In this document: one piece after another, positions 18,889-28,574 of the stretch
Position numbering within the stretch: the stretch's first letter is position 1
Layout of the letters: each line of letters starts with the position of its first letter
NCBI GenBank assembly: GCA_009829735.1
Contig: CM020618.1
Location: 42,546,878 to 42,610,877 of the forward strand
Length of the DNA: 64,000 nt
Origin: Pyropia yezoensis
Lineage: Eukaryota > Rhodophyta > Bangiophyceae > Bangiales > Bangiaceae
Direction of reading: 5' to 3'
The notes under the pieces: model-generated
The model's input: the letters and a program-made list of their open reading frames with translations, nothing else
The model's database searches: none
What the model was told of the DNA's origin: nothing
Position numbers and translations under genes: made by a program

Positions 18889-21800
18889 ATGACCGGGGGG
18901 CGCTGGGGTTACCCAAGCAAGCCACCCCGGAGTACCGCAGGGAAAGCCCCACGGAGAGCGCGGTTGAGCCGACGCCGCATCAACCCCCGGGTACACCTTC
19001 CGGCCCCGACGACACGGCGTCAGGGGATTGATGACCAACCTCCAAGGTTGGGAGGAGAGGACGGGAAGCCCCGTCACGTTGAACCAGACAAGGGCCCTGT
19101 TCAGGATGCCCGAGCTACACCGGATATCGGTGTAGGACATGTGTTGTTTACCTTGGAGAACTTCAAGGTATCAGCCACACTGGGGGTTGACCCCCAGTCG
19201 ACACGATCGTACTACCCTGTACTGGACACAGGGGCTGGACCCAACCTTATCCGGAAGGATACCCTCCCGGACAAGTGGCTTCCACGAGTCAGAGTGACTC
19301 GGGGACCCACCATCAAGGACGCGAATGGTCGACTCATTCGTACGACCGCAGCGATGTCGCTGCAGGTTACCATCGGGGATCTCACCACGGAAGTTGACTT
19401 CCTGGTATGTGAAACGCTATCGGTGCCCTGCATACTGGGGTGCACCTTCATCAACGTTCACGTTGATGCAATCCGGCCAGGCCGGAGGACCGTCGAGCTT
19501 CAAGAAGCCGACGGGACGAAGCGAGGACACACGGCTATCGTCAGGGACCTGACGCTACAAGGAAGCCACGTTAACGTGGCTGAGGTGTACGCAAGCGTCG
19601 AGCCGAAGACACTTCGGTTGGCCAAGCGAACTCGCTTTGAGCCGTTGTCAGAGACAGTCCTCCCGGTTAACTGCGACCTCGCAGGCATCTGCAGAGTCCA
19701 GTCCAACCTACGGACGTACAAGCGCCATGGGTTGACCATGGCCAACGGTCTCATAGACCTCCCAGCAGGAGGGTCGTCCCTCCTAGTGATGGCGAACTAT
19801 CGCCGTAAGGCAGTCACCCTCCCGAAGGGAACTATCCTCGGGATTGCCGAACTCTACGAAGGAGATATCCTTACCCCTGATAAGGAAGGTCAAGTGGAAC
19901 CACTTGAAGTACTGGCGGTCGCCGAGACCACCGAGCGACAGCAACCCGATGACGGGAAGCCTAACCCATCGGCGGCTCCGGCGGACCTGCCGCCAAAGGA
20001 CCAAGAGGCCTTGAAGGCACTGGCCGAGGCTGACCTCGACCACCTTCCCCCTTCGGTAGCCGAAGGGGTACGACGGATGCTAAGAAAGCATGACGTCATG
20101 TGGACAGGCGGGGCCTTGGGGACCATTGGGGCAACCCAACATCGTATAGACCTGGTACCAGGCGCACGACCCGCCCGCTCACAACCGCACCGAGCGGGAC
20201 CTATGCAACGGGAGATCGTTGATGGAGAAGTGAAGAGGATGAGTGAAGCTAAGGTGATCCGACCTTCGATGTCGGAATGGGGTGCCCCAGTCGTTATTGT
20301 GCCGAAGAAGGATCAAACCCCTCGGTTTTGCATCGATTATCGACGCCTCAACTTGGTTACCAAGAAGGACTCATACCCTTTACCAAGGATGGATGAATGC
20401 ATCGACTCCCTGGGGGAGGCTACGGTGTTTACCACCATCGACTGCAATGCCGGATACTGGCAGATCCCGGTGGCGGACGAGGATATCCCCAAGACGGCAT
20501 TCGTCTGTCACAGTGGAGTGTACGAGTTCCTAAGGATGCCCTTCGGATTGTCCAACGCCCCCGCTACATTCCAGCGGGCTATCGACATCATACTGTCGGG
20601 GGTGAAGTGGCGTAACTGCCTAGTGTACCTCGATGACGTCATCGTCTTCTCGCGTAACATGGATGACCATGTACAACATGTTGACGAGGTACTCACCCTC
20701 TTGAGGAACGCCGGGGTAACCCTGCGTCTGAAGAAGTGCGCCTTCTTCCAACAGACGGTCGAGTATCTGGGCCACCAGATAACCCCTGGTAAACTAGGGG
20801 TACTCGAAGCCAATACCCGGGCACTCCGGGATGCCCGGTTCCCTAACACCCAGACGCAGCTCAAGAGCTTCCTGGGAATGTGCAATGTATACCGACGGTT
20901 CGTCAAGGACTTCGCTCGGATAGCTAAACCGTTAACGGTTCTTACGAGCAGTACCTTACCCAAGGTACTCCAACCCCCTTCGCCTAGCGAAGAGGAGGCA
21001 TTCGAGTCGCTGAAGCGAGCCCTACTAGCCCCACCCGTCCTTGCGTTACCGCATAGACGGGGTACCTTCGTCATCGATGTCGATGCGTGTGATACACAAG
21101 TGGGATGCACCCTGTTACAGGGAGAGACGTTGATAGGTACCGACAACGTTATCCCGGACCTACGTCCGGTAGGGTACTTCAGCCGGACACTCAACCCGGC
21201 TGAGCGGAACTATAGTGCCACCGAGCGTGAATGCCTCGGAGTTATATGGGCAGTGCAACTGCTCCGTCCATACCTGGAGGGCTCCAGGTTCATCGTGAGG
21301 TCCGACCACGAACCCCTACGATGGCTCCTCAACCTTGGTGACAAGGATTCCGATAGCCATGGGAGGCTAGCCCGATGGAGGCTGAAGATGGCCGAGCACG
21401 ACTACCGCACGGTGTATAAGGCTGGGTCAACCCACCACCTCGGAGACGCGTTGTCTCGACTCGACACCCCGAGCGGGGATACCCGCCCGGTGGACGAGGA
21501 CATCCCGGTAGTACCGGTGTGCATGGTGGGTAATGCTACCCAGGGTATGACTGACCATACCATGGCACACCTTGCGTGCCCATTGACCCTCGCGGACTTC
21601 CGCGAGGCACAGGCCAACGACGATGACTGTAGACGTCATCGTGCTAACCTCCTGGCCGGTACGGCCGGCATCTTCTCCGAGAACGAAGACGGACTCATAT
21701 ACCGGCGGGCACCCGCCGATGGACGACATCAAGTCGTGGTTCCCGTGTCCTTACGGCAAGCCGTCATGAAACGAGAGCATGAGAACCCTACAGCCGGACA

Positions 21801-23055
21801 CCCGGGGGGTTCACGTATGTTCGCAGCAATGCGAAGGTTCTTCTACTGGCCAGCAATGGCCGTCGACGTGGTCGACCACGTAAGGGGATGCCACCCCTGT
21901 GCACGTAACCGCATGAGTCTACATAGGCGGGCGTCTGCCATGAAGCTATTCCCACCTGATGGGCCCAACGAGCAAGTCGCTATCGACATACTCGGGCCAC
22001 TTCCGATAACGGAAGAAGGGAACAGATACATCCTGGTCATGTCTGACCGCTTCACTAAGCTGTCAAGAGCGGCAGCCATCCCGAATGATACGGCATACAC
22101 GATCATGAACGCAGTGGTTGACCACTGGATCAGTGCATACGGAGTCATGAAGCAACTCCTCTCCGATAACGGAGCAAACCTTATGTCGGCATTCTGCACT
22201 AAGGTCCTGGGCATGTTCGGTATCGAACCACGTCGGGCATCCGACAACCACCCGCAGTCCAACGGGCAGGTGGAGCGGTTCAACCGCACCATCGTAAAGA
22301 TGCTACAGTGCTACGTGGCCGAGCACACGAACACTTGGGACAGGCTTCTGTCCGTACTCACCCTGGCATACAATGCCAGGCCACATCGGAGCACAAACAT
22401 TGCTCCGCTGGAGTGGGTCATGCCACTAGGCGTCGGTAACTTGACGCTGCCACCCGGCAGGTGCACTCGGTATGATACACCGAAGGGCCGACCCGCCGAA
22501 CGAATCCACCTAGCTTGGTTGGCCAAGCTATCGTGGATGATTCCTAAGCTCAAGGGCGCCCTTGACAGAACACAACTTCGGTATAAGAAGAACTTCGACG
22601 CCCGACTACGGGTGCGCAACGCAACCCTGGTAACAGGTGACTGGGTCTATATCAGACACCAGAAGTTCCGAGGGAACAAGCTTATGCAACCGGTCAAGGG
22701 ACCGTACCAGATCCTCCACAGAGATGACCACTCTGTTATCTTACACTCCGATACGGAGATTCAACGCATCAGCATGAATGATGTCACACCTGCTCCGATG
22801 CCGGAACAGCCTCAGCCGGTACCGGCTGGGTTGCTACATAAAGCTCTTACAACCCACCGGTCAGATGACCCGGTGGGACCGGATGGGATTCCATACCAAG
22901 TAGAGAGCGTGGTCGGACACACCGACCCGGACCTACCAGGACCCTGGTACGTCAAGGTTATGTGGGTCGGATACGACTCACCCACCTGGGAACAGGCGGC
23001 AAATATACCCCGCCAACTCCTCATGCCGTACATGAGGCGACGACGCCTACTGTAA
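18889..23055 (+). CDS. pol: Chromovirus Pol polyprotein (PR-RT-RH-INT-chromodomain)
   Basis: 1388 residues, uninterrupted, in a different frame from gag. Protease: YYPVLDTGAGPNLI (about residue 110). RT: FCIDYRRLNLVTKKDSYPLP, MPFGLSNAPATFQ and catalytic YLDD at about 580. RNase H: FVIDVDACDTQVG (about 727), YSATERECLGVIWA, SDHEPLRWLL. Integrase: HHCC finger (HENPTAGHPGG to CHPCARNR, about 963), core AIDILGPLP, LLSDNGANL and NGQVERFNRT, then a GPY motif (VKGPYQIL). The last about 54 residues form a chromodomain (YQVESVVGH, WYVKVMWVGYDSPTWEQAANI). Chromodomains of this class bind modified histone tails and steer integration to heterochromatin; that role here is inferred. Confidence 0.96.
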   Translation: MTGGRWGYPSKPPRSTAGKAPRRARLSRRRINPRVHLPAPTTRRQGIDDQPPRLGGEDGKPRHVEPDKGPVQDARATPDIGVGHVLFTLENFKVSATLGVDPQSTRSYYPVLDTGAGPNLIRKDTLPDKWLPRVRVTRGPTIKDANGRLIRTTAAMSLQVTIGDLTTEVDFLVCETLSVPCILGCTFINVHVDAIRPGRRTVELQEADGTKRGHTAIVRDLTLQGSHVNVAEVYASVEPKTLRLAKRTRFEPLSETVLPVNCDLAGICRVQSNLRTYKRHGLTMANGLIDLPAGGSSLLVMANYRRKAVTLPKGTILGIAELYEGDILTPDKEGQVEPLEVLAVAETTERQQPDDGKPNPSAAPADLPPKDQEALKALAEADLDHLPPSVAEGVRRMLRKHDVMWTGGALGTIGATQHRIDLVPGARPARSQPHRAGPMQREIVDGEVKRMSEAKVIRPSMSEWGAPVVIVPKKDQTPRFCIDYRRLNLVTKKDSYPLPRMDECIDSLGEATVFTTIDCNAGYWQIPVADEDIPKTAFVCHSGVYEFLRMPFGLSNAPATFQRAIDIILSGVKWRNCLVYLDDVIVFSRNMDDHVQHVDEVLTLLRNAGVTLRLKKCAFFQQTVEYLGHQITPGKLGVLEANTRALRDARFPNTQTQLKSFLGMCNVYRRFVKDFARIAKPLTVLTSSTLPKVLQPPSPSEEEAFESLKRALLAPPVLALPHRRGTFVIDVDACDTQVGCTLLQGETLIGTDNVIPDLRPVGYFSRTLNPAERNYSATERECLGVIWAVQLLRPYLEGSRFIVRSDHEPLRWLLNLGDKDSDSHGRLARWRLKMAEHDYRTVYKAGSTHHLGDALSRLDTPSGDTRPVDEDIPVVPVCMVGNATQGMTDHTMAHLACPLTLADFREAQANDDDCRRHRANLLAGTAGIFSENEDGLIYRRAPADGRHQVVVPVSLRQAVMKREHENPTAGHPGGSRMFAAMRRFFYWPAMAVDVVDHVRGCHPCARNRMSLHRRASAMKLFPPDGPNEQVAIDILGPLPITEEGNRYILVMSDRFTKLSRAAAIPNDTAYTIMNAVVDHWISAYGVMKQLLSDNGANLMSAFCTKVLGMFGIEPRRASDNHPQSNGQVERFNRTIVKMLQCYVAEHTNTWDRLLSVLTLAYNARPHRSTNIAPLEWVMPLGVGNLTLPPGRCTRYDTPKGRPAERIHLAWLAKLSWMIPKLKGALDRTQLRYKKNFDARLRVRNATLVTGDWVYIRHQKFRGNKLMQPVKGPYQILHRDDHSVILHSDTEIQRISMNDVTPAPMPEQPQPVPAGLLHKALTTHRSDDPVGPDGIPYQVESVVGHTDPDLPGPWYVKVMWVGYDSPTWEQAANIPRQLLMPYMRRRRLL

Positions 23056-23134
23056 CAACCCAACCGACACCGACTTCGGCTGTTGGGGGGTGAGGCTCAT
23101 ACCTACTAAGTAGGGTGTGACATGGTTACGGCAG

Positions 23135-23222
23135 ACTTAGGTTTCTAAGTCAAATCAGACTTAGGTTTCTAAGTCGAACCAAGCTTAGGTAACTAAGTAG
23201 AGCTAAGCTTAGGTAACTAAGT
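23135..23222. repeat. Four palindromic units at exact 24-bp period in the pol/antisense-ORF spacer
   Basis: ACTTAGGTTTCTAAGT occurs at 23135 and 23159, and GCTTAGGTAACTAAGT at 23183 and 23207. Each unit is a near-perfect palindrome. The arms are conserved while the loop changes from TTT to TAA, which suggests structural constraint. A related CCTACTAAGTAGG lies at 23102-23114. Confidence 0.9.
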
Positions 23223-23299
23223 AAAACCTGAACCTTAATAAGTTAACTTAAAGGTAAAGGCTAACTCCGATAATATCGAAGTAACTAGGGAGCTTACAC

Positions 23300-23356
23300 G
23301 GGAGGATGACCTCCCCAAGCCAAGACACCAAGTGAGGGAGGATGACCTCCCCAAGC
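23300..23356. repeat. Two hairpin units (GGGAGG...CCTCCC) at 36-bp period
   Basis: GGGAGGATGACCTCCCCAAG occurs at 23300 and 23336, each able to fold GGGAGG against CCTCCC. They lie between pol and the end of the antisense ORF. Confidence 0.88.
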
Positions 23357-23533
23357 ATGAACCTACCGGAAGAAGTTGGACGGGAGGCAAGGCACCACTG
23401 AGCCAGAAGGGGTACTCCCCAGGGCAGCAAACAGAGGCAAGCAATGCCCCCAAAGGGGATGAGTTTATACTCACTACTACCCGGCTACCATAAGGGTTGC
23501 CGGGGCCCTCTCCCGCACAAACAATAGCACTCC

Positions 23534-25981
23534 TCAGTGGGTAGACCCACTGCCCGAGGGAGGCCACTCACGCGTAAGCGCGTAGACCTCCGTGCTCCAC
23601 CGGTCGGCAACGTCACGACGGTCGACCACCCGAGTTACCTCGGTGCATAGCTGGACGAGGGTGCTGCGGCCAGCCCCCACGTCCTCCAGAGCTTTCTGGA
23701 GGCGGTCCAGCACGCCACCGAAGCAACGCGCTGACCCAACCAGCGCAGCACCTGGGGGGATATCCCCCCAGCTAACAGAGAGACCCCCACGCATTGCGCG
23801 GGTAACAAGGGCGTCAACGCCCTCATACCAGAGACGTGGACCCCCGTCATGTAGGACAGGGGCGGGAGGTGACACTGGCGCAGCCAGAGGAACCACAGGA
23901 GCCGACACGGCTACCACCGGAGCCGGTGGCAACTGATATGAGGCCCGGTAGGACCCTACCGAAGGGGCTCCACCGTAACCACGGCGGTACTCCGCCCGAC
24001 GACGGGACACCTCACGCTCCCCACCCACAGAGCCCCACTCTCGGGGACGACGGCCAACCGCCGCCGGCATCGGGTTACCGAACCACGGAGCAAGGACCTG
24101 AAGAGGGTCATGGATAACCATGGGAATACCCAGGTCAGCAACAGCCTCGGTGGATGCCCACCCATGGCAACTGGGCTCACCCGGCTGAGTACGCCGGACA
24201 CGCAACGAGTGACGAGGCAAGGGGGAAGCCCCAGCCTGCGGGTCCCGGTACGGGGGAAGGGCCAACACCCCAGCCCAGTTCACGGCATCGTGAACAGCCA
24301 GCAGGGCCTCGAACTCCCGGGCCAACCCGGTCTTGGCGGCTATCAGATCCACGCCCAACTGCGCGATGTGCCGACGGACACCCGTCGGAAGATGAAACAG
24401 ACGACCCTGCCGGCGGACGGACAGCAAGAAGGATGAAGCCTGCCCGAGGGTAACCTCAAGGGTGAAGGTACCCTGCAACGGGTGGACCGGTCGCGAGGCC
24501 AACACACTCCCGAAGTAGCGAAGACAGGAGCCGGTGTCAAACCGGAAAGCAGGGGCGGGTTCCCACCCCTCCTGCCATAGCGGCGGGCGCACGGGAGTGT
24601 ATACCGGAGCACGACCGTTGCCGGTCTGCAACGCACACGTTATATCCGTGCGGAACGCATCCGCCATGACACCATGGTTACGTCGCCAACTCGACGCCGA
24701 CTTCAACTCCGCCATGGGCGGGTAGAGAGCCGTCAACGACAGATACGGGGGTACCCCCGGGTAGTAGTCAAAGTCGGGATACCGACCGGTACTGCCCACC
24801 GTCTCCCCAAACGCAACCGGCTCCGCCGCCGCCGCAATCCCCCGAGCACTAGCCGGGTAGTCAATCTCCCGCGGCAACGCGGGGGCAATCAAGTCGCAGA
24901 CCCCGAAGTTGGGGTCGAGGTAGACCTCACCCCGTCCCACCCGGGTGCGCCAGAGCTGCGCATGCCGGTCGTCCGGCTGACTCAGGATCCAATGGTGTTC
25001 CACCCGGACCGCGTTCGGCTGGTTGACCAGCCGCACCAACTCCCGCTCCCAGCTCGGGTCCACCTTGACGCGCCGGGAGGATTCTCCACGGGGATTCACC
25101 AGGTGGAAGTCCACCCGCATACGCCCATCGGACTCCATCGACTCTTGCACCGTGAGGCCTCGAACCCGAGCCACCAAGTCGGACACCGACATGGAGGGTT
25201 GACCCGCCGCCACGGCGACGCCGCCACCCAACGGGGCAACCCGGGCAGGACCAGGAAGAATCGGGGGCGCCGGGGGACGCACCACCGGCAGAGGGGCCGA
25301 CGTCGGAGATGGACGAGGCCGAGGAGGAAGAAGAAGGGCGGGCGCCCGCCCGGAGTAACTCCCGGTGTCAACCGCCATGGGAGAAGGAGCGTCTTGACCG
25401 CTCGACACCCGCGGCACCGCAGGTATGGTACCGGCGCCGGCACCACCCGTCGGCGTAGCCCCCGCCTCGGAAGGGGAAGGCACTTGGACAGCCTCCGGAG
25501 CCGGAGCCCCGGCCGTGCGGACACCCGCACCGTCTTGACCCGCCGCACCGGGTGTCGCACCGCCACCACCACCCGCGTCAACGTCGGGACCGCCTCGAGG
25601 AGTCACCGCCCGGACACCCGGACCACCTTGACCAGCCGGAGTCGGCTGCGGGTCGCCACCTCCGCCGCAGGGCGGACCATCTTGAGGTACCTGCGGTGAG
25701 CCGGCACCGGCACCAGGCTCCATCCGGGCAGCCGGCAGAGAGGGGGTAGAAGCCGCCACGCGCGGTTGACCGCCGGGTTGACCGCCGGCCGACGGCACCG
25801 TCGTGCCGCTGCACACAGACGACAGTCCTCCGGCCGACAGACGGACGGACACCGCAGGCCCGTCGTCGTCAGACGAGCTCACCCCGTAACGCGCGGCGTC
25901 GGGACCGACAGGCGCGTCGTCCTCCATCTCCTCCCCGATCAGGAGGTCTTCCTCCTCTTCAAGCACCTGGGGATAGGACAT
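23534..25981 (-). CDS. Antisense ORF of the chromovirus, function unknown
   Basis: An uninterrupted minus-strand frame, open from 26263. The first good ATG is at 25981 (MSYPQVLEEEEDLLIGEEME), giving about 815 residues. The N-terminal ~300 residues are acidic, then Pro/Gly/Ala-rich. The rest looks folded: VSDLVARVRGLTVQESMESD, RVEHHWILSQPDDRHAQLWR, YLDPNFGVCDLIAPALPREI, DFDYYPGVPPYLSLTALYP, TLEVTLGQASSFLLSVRRQG, DLIAAKTGLAREFEALLAVH, STLVQLCTEVTRVVDRRDVA. No known domain was recognised; it is not an envelope-like sequence (no signal peptide or membrane segment seen). Opposite-strand frames here are Arg/His-rich and look like shadows. Its length, lack of stops and ordinary composition argue for a real gene transcribed towards pol, probably from a promoter near the 3' LTR. 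Confidence 0.7.
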   Translation of the reverse strand: MSYPQVLEEEEDLLIGEEMEDDAPVGPDAARYGVSSSDDDGPAVSVRLSAGGLSSVCSGTTVPSAGGQPGGQPRVAASTPSLPAARMEPGAGAGSPQVPQDGPPCGGGGDPQPTPAGQGGPGVRAVTPRGGPDVDAGGGGGATPGAAGQDGAGVRTAGAPAPEAVQVPSPSEAGATPTGGAGAGTIPAVPRVSSGQDAPSPMAVDTGSYSGRAPALLLPPRPRPSPTSAPLPVVRPPAPPILPGPARVAPLGGGVAVAAGQPSMSVSDLVARVRGLTVQESMESDGRMRVDFHLVNPRGESSRRVKVDPSWERELVRLVNQPNAVRVEHHWILSQPDDRHAQLWRTRVGRGEVYLDPNFGVCDLIAPALPREIDYPASARGIAAAAEPVAFGETVGSTGRYPDFDYYPGVPPYLSLTALYPPMAELKSASSWRRNHGVMADAFRTDITCALQTGNGRAPVYTPVRPPLWQEGWEPAPAFRFDTGSCLRYFGSVLASRPVHPLQGTFTLEVTLGQASSFLLSVRRQGRLFHLPTGVRRHIAQLGVDLIAAKTGLAREFEALLAVHDAVNWAGVLALPPYRDPQAGASPLPRHSLRVRRTQPGEPSCHGWASTEAVADLGIPMVIHDPLQVLAPWFGNPMPAAVGRRPREWGSVGGEREVSRRRAEYRRGYGGAPSVGSYRASYQLPPAPVVAVSAPVVPLAAPVSPPAPVLHDGGPRLWYEGVDALVTRAMRGGLSVSWGDIPPGAALVGSARCFGGVLDRLQKALEDVGAGRSTLVQLCTEVTRVVDRRDVADRWSTEVYALTREWPPSGSGSTH

Positions 25982-26552
25982 GATAACGGGTGCAGAGTCC
26001 CCCGCGCCCACAAGCCGTCGACGGCTACGACCCGGTACGGTGGGATAACCGGGACGAGCCAGGGAAGCGCAGGCACCCGCGCTTATGACCACAAACGGCC
26101 ACGAGAAGCGCCACAAACACGCGGGTCGACCCACGCCCCACGGGGCTACGAACGCGCCCCACCCAGGCACCTGGGCGGGACGGGGCCACCCCCACACACG
26201 GGGTAAGCAAGGGGGGTCACCCCCAACCGCCCCCACGCAACGCGGGCAGCCCCCGCCCCCCACTCAATCGTCCACACGAGAGGGACCCCCCTACCACCAG
26301 GCACCTGGTGGCGGATCCGCTTGCACCACCCCTCGGAAAGGGGGGTCGTGAACAAAAACCCGCATCGGGAAATTAACGGTCCGGAAAACGGATCGTGTGT
26401 GTACCACACAAAGGGGGGCACCCCCCTCGGACAACCTCGAAAAGGGGTGTCTGTCGCGACGGGGCGCAAAGCCCCACCCGACGGGTAAACAGTCACGCGA
26501 CCCACTTACATTCGGTAACCCGAATGCAACTCGACCCGAGGACGGGCCGAAT
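25982..26552. other. Leader of the antisense ORF and pre-PPT region of the chromovirus
   Basis: The antisense frame stays open to 26263 but without a convincing start. The remainder to the polypurine tract is non-coding and should hold the antisense promoter if one exists. Confidence 0.45.
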
Positions 26553-26566
26553 CTAAGGGGGGGATA
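26553..26566 (+). promoter_or_regulatory. Polypurine tract
   Basis: AAGGGGGGGATA-type purine run immediately 5' of the 3' LTR, in the position expected for plus-strand priming. Confidence 0.75.
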
Positions 26567-26928
26567 TGTAGCAATATGGTTGTCCGTATTGTGACCCTAA
26601 TATCAGGGGGGCTACTTCTAATCCTTAACTTCAATTTGAGAGTCCGAGCTGGTCACGGTATCTATAAGTTACGTATGACCAGAGGGACTTGCATCTTGGG
26701 GTGGAGGGTAGTTAGTAGTGTCTCCGAGGGTTTATAACGAGGGGGCCGGTGGCGAATCCACCGCCGGCCAAGGTAGAACAACAAACCCCTCCCATTTGGG
26801 CTCCCATCTTGGTCCCGTGGCTTGCGCTCCAAGGACAGCAACCTTGGCCTCCCGGTGACGTTGGTGCCGATCCCCCTTGGTGAGTGTTCCCTGAGAGTGG
26901 ACGTGCGACGGATTCCTATTGTGCTACA
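26567..26928 (+). repeat. 3' LTR of the chromovirus
   Basis: 362 bp, one mismatch to the 5' LTR (G at 26606). Confidence 0.95.
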
Positions 26929-26933
26929 ACAGC

Positions 26934-28573
26934 CATGTGGCCTCGGCGCGCAGGCCACGGGAGGCCAACTTGTGGACGATGCGGTTGAGGACGACCTTGA
27001 GAGCAGGCGACCGCGTAGTCATATTGTTGATGACCGCCACGTTGACCGTGCTGTCCAGGCGCAGGCGAAGGACTCCCGGCCCGCTCGTGGACGGGAAGCA
27101 GTCCAGTGCATTGTCGAGGGCGGATAGCTCTTGGACGTTGATGTGGTCGGCCTGCTCCTCGAGCGAGAAGAAGCCCCTGGCCGGCACCGATCGGTCGAGC
27201 TCGGCCCCCCATCCGTAGCCGCATGCGTCGGTCGTCAACTCGGTGACAACCGGCTGTTGCCACAAGGCTCGCCCCACCTCGGTGGAGGTCGCCAGCACAG
27301 ACCACCAGGCCACCTCCGTCAGCGCCGCCGACGTCAAGCGCGTCTGGGACCGGCCGTGGGCGTCGGCCACGCACCGGTAAAGGCTGTGTAGTCAGAAGCG
27401 GGCGAGGGGGACGGCCGCCGAGCAGGACACGGCCAGGCCGCAAAACCGCTGCAGCGCGCGCACCCGGATCCACCGACGGTGCGAAGAGGCCGCGCGGCGG
27501 AGGGAGTGGGCCGCTCCGACCACGGCATCGAGGCGGCGCGGCGGCAGGAGCAGTAGGCGGCGGACTGTGTCGATCCGAAATCCCAACAGGTCCAGCGACG
27601 TTGTGCCCGTGGCGGCGCCCTTCGATGGGTGGACTTGGATGCCCAAGCGCCGGAAGAGGCAGACGGCGCGGCGCCGCGCCGACGTGGCGGCTGCCTTCGA
27701 TCCTGGGCGACCTCCCGTGGCCACCGACGCAAAGTCGTCCATATAGCCGATGAGGGCAAAGCCCCGCGCGCGCAGGTGGGCAAGAACAGGGCGAAGGACC
27801 TTGGTGAGAGCCCAGGGGGCCAACTTGAGGCCGAAGGGCAGGGACAGTGGGAAGTAAAGGATGCCATCCACCTCGAACGCCAGCCGCGCGCTGTCGGCCG
27901 GGTCCAGTAAGATGTGGTGAAAGGCGTCGGAGATGTCCCATGACACCATGTGGTCGCCCGCCTCCAGCTGGGCGACGAACGACGCCAACGACTCGTACCT
28001 GAAGGGGCGATCCGCCAGGTACGAGTTGATCTCGGACAGGTCCACCACCAAGCGGGGCTTGCGGGCCGCGTCGGCCACGAAGGTCGCTGCGTTCCACGGG
28101 GCGCGGCGCGCCTCGGACGCCTTGGCCTGGCGCACGAAGCTGCGCCTCACCCAGCGCGCACTCTCCGTGGACGCCCAGCGGGTCTCGTCGGGCGGCTGCC
28201 GGATAGGGCGGGCACGGTACGGCGGCGGTGGGGAGAGCCATGGCAGGGTTAGACCGGTCGACAGGGTGGAAAGGACCCACCGGCTTGCGCCGATCGTCCG
28301 CCAGGTGGAGAGGCGGGCGCGAACCGACTCGTACGGCGGGGGCTGGCCCGGAAACACGTCGGGCTTGGCCAGCAGCACGGTCGGGGCCGAGGGAGGGGGG
28401 CACGACCCGGCGGGCAGGTCCTCCGTCGTCGGCGGGGGCGGGGGGGTGGCGATAGACAATCGTAGGTCGGTGGATGGTCCGACGTGGTGCAGCGCTAAGG
28501 GCGCTGCGCCTCTTCCCAGTGGGACTAACGGCGGGGGCCCTGGGCAGCCGCCCCCCGCACAAAAAGCCGGCAT
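26934..28573 (-). pseudogene. Reverse transcriptase-RNase H ORF2 of the PAT-like element (stop and insertion)
   Basis: ATG at 28573 lies one base past the ORF1 stop (TGACATG overlap zone), suggesting termination-reinitiation. The RT carries KPRLVVDLSEINSYLADRPF, HMVSWDISDAFHHILLDP, FPLSLPFGLKLAPWALTK and the catalytic box IGYMDDFA. A TGA at 27394-27392 interrupts the frame after RT. The frame is then open into RNase H (ELTTDACGYGWGAELD, INVQELSALDNALD, LRLRLDSTVNVAVINN) until the chromovirus target site. The stop and the insertion both disable this copy. Confidence 0.85.
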
Positions 28574-28574
28574 G

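Larger units (their letters stand above)
16110..26928 (+). mobile_element. Complete Ty3/gypsy chromovirus, very recent insertion
   Basis: It is 10,819 bp with 362-bp LTRs starting TGTAGCAATATGG and ending TTGTGCTACA. The target duplication ACAGC lies at 16105-16109 and 26929-26933. The two LTRs differ at one base only (C at 16149, G at 26606). The order is LTR, primer-binding region, gag, pol (PR-RT-RH-INT-chromodomain), palindromic spacer, a long antisense ORF, polypurine tract, LTR. gag and pol are open throughout, so the copy may be competent. It sits inside the RNase H region of the PAT-like element and is therefore the younger of the two. Confidence 0.96.

Noticed and set aside
23135-23222. 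CRISPR-like regular repeat array
   Set aside because: Units are 24 bp palindromes with 8-bp gaps, inside a retrotransposon in a eukaryotic genome; no spacers or cas genes.
24674-25699. 341-codon plus-strand frame opposite the chromovirus antisense ORF
   Set aside because: Arg/His/Gly/Thr-skewed sequence typical of an antisense shadow; the minus-strand reading is longer and better mixed.
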